Origin: CAYZEZ01 sp964477295
GTDB taxonomy: Bacteria; Bacteroidota; Bacteroidia; Bacteroidales; SM23-62
DNA length: 23,435 bases
NCBI GenBank assembly: GCA_964477295.1
Contig: CAYZEZ010000033.1
Location: 1 to 23,435 of the forward strand
Direction: 5' to 3'
A model generated the notes under the pieces. The model was not told the origin of the DNA. It was given only the letters and a program-made list of their open reading frames with translations, and made no database searches. The position numbers and the translations under genes are program-made. Shown here piece by piece: positions 15,260 through 23,435 of this stretch; position 1 is the stretch's first letter; each line of letters starts with the position of its first letter.

Positions 15260-15279
15260 TACATTTGATTTTATCAAAT
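15260..15279 (+). promoter_or_regulatory. Probable -7 box with overlapping palindrome, upstream of the A2M gene
   Basis: TACATTTG at 15260-15267 matches TAnnTTTG. It overlaps a perfect inverted repeat ATTTGAT-TTT-ATCAAAT (15263-15279), which could be a repressor site. No good -33 element was found at the usual distance, so the promoter call is tentative. The A2M start codon is 27 bases downstream of the -7 box. Confidence 0.4.
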
Positions 15280-15294
15280 TAAAATCTGTACATC

Positions 15295-18200
15295 ATGATT
15301 TCCATCAGCACAACTAACCTGAAGCGCCTTCCCCTATTCTTATTGCTTTTAGTCATTTTTTCCAGTTGTAAAAAGAAACCAGAAGCCGTCTTCACCATTA
15401 ATCCTGAATTTACATCCTATGTGTCAGCATTTACTTCAGGTCAGATATCAAAAGAATCAAACATAATGATCCGCCTGGCAAATGAATATCCAGAGGAAAT
15501 TACTGCCGATGCACCTATTGATGATAATTTATTCAAATTTCAACCCGGACTGAAAGGATCCACCTATTGGATCGATCAGAGGACTATTAGATTTGTGCCG
15601 GATGCTTCCCTGAAATCCGGTACTGTTTACAATGTCAGATTTGATCTGGGTAAAGTAGCTGATGTCCCTGACCATCTTAAAACATTTGAGTTCCAGTTTC
15701 AGACTATTAACCAGACTTTTAGTATCCGGTTTGAGCCGCTGAAATCATATTCTTCAATTGATATGAAATGGCATAAGCTGGAGGGAACTTTGTTAACGGC
15801 CGATATCATTGACGATGATGTGATAGAAAAGGTATTGTCGGCAAAACAGGAAAATCAAAAATTAGGTATTTCATGGATCCACGGATCTGAAGGAACATCC
15901 CACCAATTTACTGTCGATAGTATCCTTCGTACCGAAAAGGAAAGCTCTGTCGTCGTCTCCTGGAACGGCAAGCCCATCAACGTTGACCTTTCCGGAAATG
16001 AAACCATTGCTATTCCTGCACTCGGGGATTTTTCCATGATGTCAATATCCGTCGTCCAGCATCCGGAACAATATGTACGGCTTGTTTTCTCTGATCCAAT
16101 TCAATCAAACCAGTACCTGGATGGGCTGATTCGCCTAGAAAATGGAAGCGATTTGCAATTCATAATAGAAGAAAATGAGATAAAGGCTTATCCCTCTGTA
16201 CGTCAGACAGGTAGTCTTAAAGTATATGTAGAAGCAGATATAAAAAACAGCCTGGGCTATAAGCTTAAAGCGGATAATACATATGATGTAAGCTTTGAGG
16301 AAGAAAAACCTGCTGTCAGGTTAGTCGGCAAGGGAGTTATACTTCCCAATTCGGACGGTTTGATATTGCCATTTGAAGCAGTTAACCTGAAAGCAGTAGA
16401 GGTCAGGATCATCCAGATATATGAAAACAATATCGGACAGTTTTTACAGACAAACTTCCTGGATGGCAATAACCAGCTCAAGCGTGTTGGAAGACTTATC
16501 AAAAGGAAGACTATTGAGTTGACATCGGGAAACCCGCTTGATTATGGATCATGGAACACCTATTCTATTGATCTCTCTGAATTGATCCGGACCCAGCCGG
16601 GCGCCATCTACAGGGTGGAATTCAGTTTTAAGCGAAAACATTCATTATACCCTTGTGAAGATGATGGGGAAGGGGATGACAATATGGAATCAACGGACGA
16701 GGATTATGATGATGTTTTTGAAGATGAATTAAGTTATTGGGACTCGTATGAATCATACTATAATGATTACAGCGATGAGTATAATTACTATTATGACTGG
16801 GAGGAGCGGGAAGACCCCTGCTCAGATTATTATTACGGGAGCCACAGGACCGTGGCCAGAAACATCCTGGCGTCCGACCTGGGCATCATTGCCAAAGGTG
16901 GATCAGACCATTCTATGACTTTTGCAGTATGTGATCTGCGCACCACAGAGCCCATTACCGGTGTCGATGTTGAAGTTTACAATTATCAACAGCAATTGCT
17001 GGGAACAACTACCACTAACTCCGATGGACTGGCAACAGTTGCCCTTGATGGAAAACCGTTTTACCTTATTGCCAGGAATGGCGATCAGCGAGGATACCTG
17101 AGGCTGGATGACGGTTCCTCATTATCCCTTAGCAAATTTGACGTATCCGGAAGCGTGGTTCAAAAGGGAATCAAAGGATATATTTACGGTGAACGTGGAG
17201 TATGGCGTCCCGGAGATACGCTGTATCTGACCTTTATGCTTGAAGACAAGAAAAAAAGCCTGCCACCAAATCACCCTGTTAGCTTCGAATTGATCAACCC
17301 GATGGGACAGGTGATTAAAAAAATGGTTAAAACAATTGGACAAAATGGTTTTTACAGTTTCATCACTGCCACCGCACCCGATGCTCCAACAGGTAACTGG
17401 ACAGCCAGGATAAAAGTTGGCGGAACCACATTTACAAAATGGCTTCGTATAGAAACAGTGAAGCCCAACAGGATTAAAATCAGTCTTGACTTTGGAACAG
17501 AAAAACTATCGGTCACAAAACCCGATGTCAGGGGATCAATCAAGGCAACCTGGTTACACGGAGCCATTGCCAGGAATCTCAGGGCCCAGATAACGGTCAT
17601 GCTAAATCAGGTTACAACACAATTTTCAAAGTATGCTGACTATGTTTTCGATGATCCTGCCAGAACCTTCTATTCGGAAGAGCAAACCATCTTTGATTCA
17701 AGATTGAACAACGAAGGGACAGCTAACTTTTCAACCAATCTTTCTGTAGGATCTTCTGCACCCGGTATGCTACAGGCCCATTTTATCACACGAGTGTTTG
17801 AAGAAAGCGGCGAATTCAGTATCGACAGATACTCAATCCCTTATGCTCCCTATACCAGTTTTGTGGGAATAAAAACACCAAAAGGTGATAAAGCCAGGGG
17901 TATGCTGCTTACCGATACAACCCATACCGTTGAGATAATAACGGTTGATCCGGATGGTAATAAAATTTCCCGCTCCGATCTCGATTGCAGGGTTTATAAA
18001 ATCAACTGGAGATGGTGGTGGGATGCCTCTTACGATAACCTGGCTTCCTATATCGGAAGTTCCCAGCATTCCGCCCTGGTTAGCAAAAAGGTAAACACCA
18101 GGAATGGAGAGGGTAAATTTACTTTCAGAATTGACTATCCGGAATGGGGAAGGTATCTGGTCAGAGTGATTGATCCGAAGAGCGGGCACGCTACCGGGAA

Positions 18201-20889
18201 AATTGTTTACATCGACTGGCCGGGATGGGCTGGAAGGGCGCAGAGAGAAAATCCAGGTGGTGCATCCATGCTTACTTTCAGCGCCGACAAACAAAAATAT
18301 ATGGTTGGAGAAACAGCAATTATATCCATCCCCAGCTCCGGACAAGGCAGGGCCCTGATCAGTATTGAAAATGGTTCACGTGTGGTTGAAGCACATTGGG
18401 TTGAGGCAACAGAGCCCGAAACCAGGTTTAATCTACTCATCTCAGACCAGATGACACCAAATGTGTTTGTAAATGTAACCCTTGTTCAGCCTCATGCACA
18501 ATCAGTAAATGACCTGCCTATCAGGCTATATGGTGTGATACCTCTCTCTGTGGAAAATCCCGGGACCAAGCTGGAGCCTGAATTAAAAATGCCGGATGTA
18601 CTTGAACCCGAGGAAGCTGTTACCATCCAGGTAAAAGAGAAAAACGGGAAAGAATGTTCCTATACCGTCGCTATGGTTGATGAAGGATTACTGGATCTGA
18701 CCCGATTTAGAACACCCGATCCCTGGTCGGTATTTTATGCAAGGGAAGCATTGGGTGTCAGAACCTGGGATATCTATGATATGGTGCTGGGAGCATACGG
18801 TGGAAAGATGGAAAAAATCTTCAGCATTGGTGGTGGCTGGGAAGAAGAAGGAGAAAATGAAGGCGCTCAGAGCAAAGCCAATCGATTTCCTCCAATGGTA
18901 AAATTCATTGGACCTTTTACATTGAAAAAGGGCCAGACCAATTCACACACCATTTATATGCCCAGGTACATCGGCTCTGTTAAAACCATGGTGGTGGCCG
19001 GTAATCAAGCCGCCTATGGAAGGGCCGATAAAGTAACTCCTGTGAGAAAACCACTCATGGTACTGGCTACCCTGCCCAGGGTGCTGGGACCAAACGAAGA
19101 GGTAAAGCTACCGGTGACAGTTTTTGCCATGGAAGAAAACATTAAAGAAGTGGATGTTACCGTAGAGACCAATGAACTGATTGAAATTGTTGGGGATTCG
19201 AAAAGAATTATAAATTTCAGAGATATCGGGGATATGATGACCGACTTCGACCTTAAGGCAAAACCGGGAATAGGAATAGGCAAAGTCACCGTCAGGGTCA
19301 AAAGCGGATCACAGACTGCCCAATATAACATTGAACTGGATATCAGAAATCCAAATCCACCTGTCACTGAATTTATTGATACCATTGTTGAGCCGGGTAA
19401 AACATGGGAGGTTTCATTTCAACTGGCAGGAATGACAGGAACAAATACGGCTATTCTTGAGGTATCCAATATGCCTCCCGTTGATTTTGGAAGACGGTTA
19501 AAATATCTGACAGGATATCCTCATGGATGTATTGAGCAAACAACCTCAGCTGCTTTCCCGCAATTATTTTTGGGTGATGTAATGGAACTTGGCGAAAAGA
19601 CTGTTAATAAAACTGAAGAAAACGTTAAGGCTGCTATACGCAGGTTAAATACATTTATGCTCCCCAGCGGAGGACTAAGTTACTGGCCCGGTGGTCAATA
19701 TGAAAGCGATTGGGGTACTTCCTATGCAGGACATTTCATGCTTGAAGCAGAAACAAAGGGTTATAACCTGCCTGCAGACTTTAAAAAGAAATGGTTGCGT
19801 TATCAGAAAAAGGCGGCAAAGCAGTGGAGAAAATCAAATGAAAAATATCAACAGAGTGACCTGACCCAGGCTTACAGGCTATATACCATGGCCCTGGCAA
19901 ATTCACCCGATCTTGGCTCAATGAACCGTTTGAGGGAACAGGAGAATCTTTCCGTTCCGGCAATCTGGCGACTGGCTGCAGCTTATGTACTTGCCGGACA
20001 ACCTGAGATTGCTGCAAAACTAGTTGGAAACATCACAACTGAAGTTACTGATTATTCCGGCTTCAATTATACTTATGGTTCAAGGGAAAGAGACTGGGCA
20101 ATGATCCTCGAAACCCTTACACTATTGGATCAGCGGGCCAAAGGGATAGACCTTGTACAAAAAATATCAAAACAGCTGAGCAGCCAGCACTGGATGAGTA
20201 CCCAGACTACTGCCTACTGTTTATTAGCAATTTCAAAGTTCGCTGGTTCTGACGCCACCTCAAAAGAAATGAAATATGAATTCTCTTTGAAAGCCGGAGG
20301 AAAGACAATTAATGCAGTTACCAAACTGGCTGTAGCCCAGCACGAGTTAGATGTCACTAACCAGCAAGCAGGCCAGGTCATGGTAAAAAATAAGGGAAAT
20401 GGAATCCTGTTTGCACGGGTTACCATGCAGGGCATTCCTGAAACAGGGGACCAGACTGTTACCAATAATAACCTGACGTTGCAGGTTGAATACACTGATA
20501 TGGATGGTCATTCAATCGATCCGGAACACATTATCCAGGGTATCGATTTCCTTGCACATGTTACCGTTTCTAATCCATCCGGTATCGAGGATTACCGGGA
20601 TATGGCACTGACACAGATTTTTCCATCCGGATGGGAAATACACAATACCAGAATGGATGATTTTACCTCCGTTCACCAGTCATCCGTCCCAAATTATCAG
20701 GATATTCGGGATGACCGGGTATATACCTATTTTCACCTCCCCAGATATGAAAGAAAAACATTTGTTATTCAACTTAATGCAGCATATGTAGGTAAATATT
20801 ACCTTCCAACCGTATACTGCGAAGCCATGTATGATGAAAGAGTCAATGCGAGAAGACCCGGGAAGTGGATTGTGGTTGACAAAGATTAG
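15295..20889 (+). CDS. Alpha-2-macroglobulin family lipoprotein
   Basis: A 1,864-residue lipoprotein. A lipobox at residues 22-25 (FSSC, Cys25, followed by KKK) anchors it in a membrane. It traps proteases: cleavage of a bait region exposes a thioester that binds the attacker covalently. The visible parts are N-terminal macroglobulin-like domains and RGVWRPGD at 634-641 in the MG/A2M_N region. The A2M domain lies at about 1199-1290 (FIGPFTLKKGQTNSHTIYMP, YIGSVKTMVVAG). The intact thioester motif CIEQ at 1412-1415 follows, then an alpha-helical thioester domain (to about 1650), then the C-terminal domain. Residues about 454-509 form an acidic, tyrosine-rich insertion bounded by two cysteines. 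pbpC follows 69 bases later, the classical YfhM/PbpC pairing. Confidence 0.95.
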   Translation: MISISTTNLKRLPLFLLLLVIFSSCKKKPEAVFTINPEFTSYVSAFTSGQISKESNIMIRLANEYPEEITADAPIDDNLFKFQPGLKGSTYWIDQRTIRFVPDASLKSGTVYNVRFDLGKVADVPDHLKTFEFQFQTINQTFSIRFEPLKSYSSIDMKWHKLEGTLLTADIIDDDVIEKVLSAKQENQKLGISWIHGSEGTSHQFTVDSILRTEKESSVVVSWNGKPINVDLSGNETIAIPALGDFSMMSISVVQHPEQYVRLVFSDPIQSNQYLDGLIRLENGSDLQFIIEENEIKAYPSVRQTGSLKVYVEADIKNSLGYKLKADNTYDVSFEEEKPAVRLVGKGVILPNSDGLILPFEAVNLKAVEVRIIQIYENNIGQFLQTNFLDGNNQLKRVGRLIKRKTIELTSGNPLDYGSWNTYSIDLSELIRTQPGAIYRVEFSFKRKHSLYPCEDDGEGDDNMESTDEDYDDVFEDELSYWDSYESYYNDYSDEYNYYYDWEEREDPCSDYYYGSHRTVARNILASDLGIIAKGGSDHSMTFAVCDLRTTEPITGVDVEVYNYQQQLLGTTTTNSDGLATVALDGKPFYLIARNGDQRGYLRLDDGSSLSLSKFDVSGSVVQKGIKGYIYGERGVWRPGDTLYLTFMLEDKKKSLPPNHPVSFELINPMGQVIKKMVKTIGQNGFYSFITATAPDAPTGNWTARIKVGGTTFTKWLRIETVKPNRIKISLDFGTEKLSVTKPDVRGSIKATWLHGAIARNLRAQITVMLNQVTTQFSKYADYVFDDPARTFYSEEQTIFDSRLNNEGTANFSTNLSVGSSAPGMLQAHFITRVFEESGEFSIDRYSIPYAPYTSFVGIKTPKGDKARGMLLTDTTHTVEIITVDPDGNKISRSDLDCRVYKINWRWWWDASYDNLASYIGSSQHSALVSKKVNTRNGEGKFTFRIDYPEWGRYLVRVIDPKSGHATGKIVYIDWPGWAGRAQRENPGGASMLTFSADKQKYMVGETAIISIPSSGQGRALISIENGSRVVEAHWVEATEPETRFNLLISDQMTPNVFVNVTLVQPHAQSVNDLPIRLYGVIPLSVENPGTKLEPELKMPDVLEPEEAVTIQVKEKNGKECSYTVAMVDEGLLDLTRFRTPDPWSVFYAREALGVRTWDIYDMVLGAYGGKMEKIFSIGGGWEEEGENEGAQSKANRFPPMVKFIGPFTLKKGQTNSHTIYMPRYIGSVKTMVVAGNQAAYGRADKVTPVRKPLMVLATLPRVLGPNEEVKLPVTVFAMEENIKEVDVTVETNELIEIVGDSKRIINFRDIGDMMTDFDLKAKPGIGIGKVTVRVKSGSQTAQYNIELDIRNPNPPVTEFIDTIVEPGKTWEVSFQLAGMTGTNTAILEVSNMPPVDFGRRLKYLTGYPHGCIEQTTSAAFPQLFLGDVMELGEKTVNKTEENVKAAIRRLNTFMLPSGGLSYWPGGQYESDWGTSYAGHFMLEAETKGYNLPADFKKKWLRYQKKAAKQWRKSNEKYQQSDLTQAYRLYTMALANSPDLGSMNRLREQENLSVPAIWRLAAAYVLAGQPEIAAKLVGNITTEVTDYSGFNYTYGSRERDWAMILETLTLLDQRAKGIDLVQKISKQLSSQHWMSTQTTAYCLLAISKFAGSDATSKEMKYEFSLKAGGKTINAVTKLAVAQHELDVTNQQAGQVMVKNKGNGILFARVTMQGIPETGDQTVTNNNLTLQVEYTDMDGHSIDPEHIIQGIDFLAHVTVSNPSGIEDYRDMALTQIFPSGWEIHNTRMDDFTSVHQSSVPNYQDIRDDRVYTYFHLPRYERKTFVIQLNAAYVGKYYLPTVYCEAMYDERVNARRPGKWIVVDKD

Positions 20890-20958
20890 GTTGAAACAGT
20901 TCAACTATCCTATTTTCTGGAGATTATCATATTGCTCAGACCGTAATTCCTGTATTAA

Positions 20959-23340
20959 ATGAATTTTTACAGGATTAATAAAAATACGGTTGTATTCGGC
21001 CTGACTTTTTTATTGTGCCTTATATTGTATTGGTATATACTTCCCGATCCTTTATTCGATCGTCCAACCAGCACAGTCATTACCGATAGGGAAGGTGATT
21101 TGTTAGGGGCTAAAATAGCGGATGACGGACAGTGGAGATTTCCTTATAATCCCGGTGTTCCGGAAAAATTTGAGCAAAGCATTTTACTTTTTGAGGACCA
21201 GTATTTCTTTCAGCACCCGGGAATAAATCCGGTTTCATTATTCAGGGCCTTATACAAAAATATACGGTCAGGAAAGATTGTTAGCGGAGGCAGTACTTTA
21301 ACCATGCAGGTTATCCGGCTTTCAAGAGAAGGAAAGAGAAGGACAATCCGTGAAAAACTCATAGAAATAGTTTTAGCTGTCCGTCTCGAAACAACATCTT
21401 CAAAAGATAAGATTCTGGCATTATATTCGTCCAATGCACCCTTTGGCGGTAATGTGGTTGGATTGGATGCTGCCTCATGGAGGTATTTTGGTCGTGATCC
21501 ACAAGATCTTTCCTGGGCCGAATCCGCTATGCTGGCCGTCCTTCCTAATTCTCCTTCCCTGATCCACCCGGGAAGAAACAGGGATCATTTACTCGAAAAA
21601 AGAAACCGCCTGTTGGACAAACTTAACCGTAAAGGCAAAATAGACAGCACAACCTGCATGCTTTCCAAGCTTGAACCCCTCCCGGAGGAACCGTTACCGT
21701 TACCCTCCCTTGCCCCTCATGTATTGAGCCAGGTATTTATGCATCATAAAGGAGAGAAGCTCAGGACAACGATCGATAAAAACATTCAAACCCAACTTGT
21801 CCGGATTGTTGAACAGCACCACAATATTCTTAAACATAATGAAATACATAATGCAGCCTGCCTGGTTTTAGACGTTGAAACAGGAGATGTGCTTGGTTAT
21901 GTTGGTAATACCAGCAATCCTGGTAAGCCGGAATATAGTCCGGATGTTGATATCATTATGTCCCCGCGTAGCACCGGCAGTATTTTAAAGCCTATTTTGT
22001 ATGTTGCCATGCTACACCACGGTGAGATCCTGCCGGGTACCCTGGTGCCCGATATCCCAACCTATTATACCGGATATACTCCTAAAAACTTCTCCTTTAC
22101 ATATGATGGCGCTGTACCGGCCAGAAGAGCACTAGAGAGATCGCTTAATATCCCTGCAGTAAGGATGTTGCAACAATTTGGCTTGAGCAGATTTTACTAT
22201 TACCTGGAAAAGTTAGGCTTATCGACCTTAAACTATCCTGCAGAGCATTATGGATTATCCCTTATTCTTGGAGGAGCAGAAGGTACCCTGTGGGATATTA
22301 CTGGAATATTCTGCAGTTTTGCCCGGGTTTTAAATCATTACGAGCAATATGACCATCAATATATCATGGAAGACTGGCATGGTCCAAATTTGTTTTATCA
22401 TTCCTCATCACAATTTACACCTGACCACAAATTAACCTTTCTAAATGAAAGTAACCTTTTGAGTGCTGGTGCAATATGGATAACATTTCAATCATTAATT
22501 GAGGTAAACAGGCCGGCAAGGGAATATGGCTGGAAACTATTTGAATCTTCCAGAAAAGTGGCCTGGAAAACCGGCACCAGTTTTGGTTTCCGGGATGGCT
22601 GGGCTGTTGGTACCACACCCGAATACACTATTGGCGTTTGGGTAGGGAATGCAGATGGTGAAGGCAGGCCAGGTCTTATCGGGGTAATGACTGCAGCACC
22701 AGTTTTGTTCGATGTTTTGAACAGCCTTCCCAATACTTCCTGGTTTGAGCCTCCGCTGGATGAACTCCGGCAGGTTTCTGTTTGCAAACAAAGCGGGCAC
22801 CTGGCAGGAAGATTTTGCCCCGATCCTGACACTATCTTGGTGCCTGAAGCCTGCCTTAATTCCGTACCATGTCCATACCACCAGATGATCCATCTGACAC
22901 CTGATAAAAAATTCAGGATAAACAGTGATTGTGCTGAGCTAACCGGGATGGTTCATGAACCATGGTTTGTCTTACCTCCTGTCCAGGAGTATTATTATCA
23001 ATCAAAAAATCCTGACTACCGGGTTTTACCTCCATTGCACCCTGATTGTGTGGTATCTGAGGAAATTGCCGCCATGGAGCTGATCTATCCCAAACACAAC
23101 GCCCGGGTTTATATCCCGTATGAGATGGATGGCAGTCGTGGTCAGCTGGTACTTGAGGCAGCCCACAGAAGATCTGATACAAAGATTTACTGGCACCTTG
23201 ATGACCAGTATCTTGGAATGACTCAGCACATCCATCAGATGGGAATCACCCCGGCAGAGGGAGAACATACAATCGTATTAGTCGATGAACTTGGAAATGT
23301 ACTGGAGCACAAAATTAAAATCCTGGATAAGAATGAATAA
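20959..23340 (+). CDS. pbpC: Penicillin-binding protein 1C (bifunctional murein synthase)
   Basis: A 793-residue inner-membrane enzyme with a single N-terminal anchor (about residues 10-28). The glycosyltransferase (GT51) domain at about 38-215 contains the catalytic Glu79 in FEDQYFFQHPG and GGSTLTMQ at 110-117. The transpeptidase domain has all three motifs: S341-I-L-K344, S395-L-N397 and K537-T-G-T540. The C-terminal region (about 705-790, AMELIYPKHNARVYIPYEMD onward) is the BiPBP_C domain special to PBP1C. It forms and cross-links peptidoglycan strands. Together with the upstream A2M it is thought to repair the wall after proteolytic or lytic attack; that pairing is established in other Gram-negatives. 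Cysteines are unusually frequent in the C-terminal third (VCKQSG, RFCPD, EACLNSVPCPY). Confidence 0.95.
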   Translation: MNFYRINKNTVVFGLTFLLCLILYWYILPDPLFDRPTSTVITDREGDLLGAKIADDGQWRFPYNPGVPEKFEQSILLFEDQYFFQHPGINPVSLFRALYKNIRSGKIVSGGSTLTMQVIRLSREGKRRTIREKLIEIVLAVRLETTSSKDKILALYSSNAPFGGNVVGLDAASWRYFGRDPQDLSWAESAMLAVLPNSPSLIHPGRNRDHLLEKRNRLLDKLNRKGKIDSTTCMLSKLEPLPEEPLPLPSLAPHVLSQVFMHHKGEKLRTTIDKNIQTQLVRIVEQHHNILKHNEIHNAACLVLDVETGDVLGYVGNTSNPGKPEYSPDVDIIMSPRSTGSILKPILYVAMLHHGEILPGTLVPDIPTYYTGYTPKNFSFTYDGAVPARRALERSLNIPAVRMLQQFGLSRFYYYLEKLGLSTLNYPAEHYGLSLILGGAEGTLWDITGIFCSFARVLNHYEQYDHQYIMEDWHGPNLFYHSSSQFTPDHKLTFLNESNLLSAGAIWITFQSLIEVNRPAREYGWKLFESSRKVAWKTGTSFGFRDGWAVGTTPEYTIGVWVGNADGEGRPGLIGVMTAAPVLFDVLNSLPNTSWFEPPLDELRQVSVCKQSGHLAGRFCPDPDTILVPEACLNSVPCPYHQMIHLTPDKKFRINSDCAELTGMVHEPWFVLPPVQEYYYQSKNPDYRVLPPLHPDCVVSEEIAAMELIYPKHNARVYIPYEMDGSRGQLVLEAAHRRSDTKIYWHLDDQYLGMTQHIHQMGITPAEGEHTIVLVDELGNVLEHKIKILDKNE

Positions 23341-23349
23341 TTACTAACT

Positions 23350-23435
23350 GTCATCCTGAAATAAATTACTGATACATCATTTCGTAACATGGTCATTCTG
23401 TCCCGAGTACTCTTCCCCGAACACTCGGGGGGGCA
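23350..23435. repeat. Hairpin-bearing repeat-like sequence at the contig edge
   Basis: After the pbpC stop there is no gene. GTCATCCTGAA (23350-23360) and GTCATTCTG (23392-23400) are imperfect copies of each other. The second runs into CCCGAGT (23402-23408) with ACTCGGG (23423-23429), and an alternative stem CCCCGA-ACAC-TCGGGG (23415-23430). The sequence then becomes a G-run and the window stops. It resembles a dispersed intergenic element of Bacteroidota and may be why the assembly ends here. The copy number is unknown. Confidence 0.4.

Noticed and set aside
22488..22893. Overlapping antisense open frames of about 115 codons within pbpC
   Set aside because: They lie opposite the KTGT region of an intact PBP1C gene and look like compositional shadows.
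1..23435. CRISPR array, tRNA or rRNA genes, transposase or phage genes
   Set aside because: I found no regularly spaced repeats, no tRNA cloverleaf with a recognisable T-loop, and no transposase or integrase motifs in any frame.

Overview
The window reads as a chromosomal segment of an uncultured or draft-assembled Bacteroidota genome, probably Bacteroidales/Marinilabiliales-like. The evidence is moderate-to-low GC, promoters of the TTG...TAnnTTTG type, weak Shine-Dalgarno sites, an ECF sigma/anti-sigma pair with the typical 'RLSAEPVEFSGK' linker, and the order DUF4271 membrane protein, hemD, rnpA. Two runs of N (10 and 100 bases) are assembly gaps, and the contig ends are not natural boundaries. 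TGA is an ordinary stop codon here.

Layout: (1) 1-1040, minus strand: an ECF sigma factor and its membrane anti-sigma factor behind a recognisable ECF-type promoter. (2) 1041-1432: a divergent intergenic region with a cluster of strong hairpins, a palindrome, a Bacteroidota promoter and two direct copies of a probable TetR operator. (3) 1433-7447, plus strand: a six-gene unit of TetR regulator, LolA-like periplasmic carrier, two FtsX/LolC-type permeases, an ABC ATPase and an outer-membrane beta-barrel. Together these look like a complete inner-membrane-to-outer-membrane lipid or lipoprotein export/efflux route. (4) 7529-10434: a DsrE-like protein, then a secreted ankyrin + PPP-type metallophosphoesterase overlapping by four bases a secreted protein with a CotH/HipA-like kinase-fold signature. 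This possible extracytoplasmic phosphatase/kinase pair is the most interesting item in the window. (5) 10435-10865: intergenic, with a 46-codon remnant of a flavoprotein-like gene on the minus strand. (6) 10866-15128: dtd, a MazG-type pyrophosphohydrolase broken by an in-frame TGA, an assembly gap inside a 7-bp tandem repeat, then DUF4271, hemD, rnpA and a MORN/TonB-C-terminal protein. (7) 15295-23340: a large alpha-2-macroglobulin lipoprotein with an intact CIEQ thioester, followed by pbpC, the classical bacterial A2M/PBP1C pair for envelope defence and murein repair. (8) 23341-23435: non-coding, with a hairpin-bearing repeat-like sequence at the contig edge.

Most of the window concerns the cell envelope: stress sensing, lipid export, periplasmic phosphatase/kinase, TonB-like protein, A2M and PBP1C. 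The housekeeping tRNA/RNA/heme genes (dtd, rnpA, hemD) sit in the middle. All functions are read from sequence motifs and gene order; no database search was possible.
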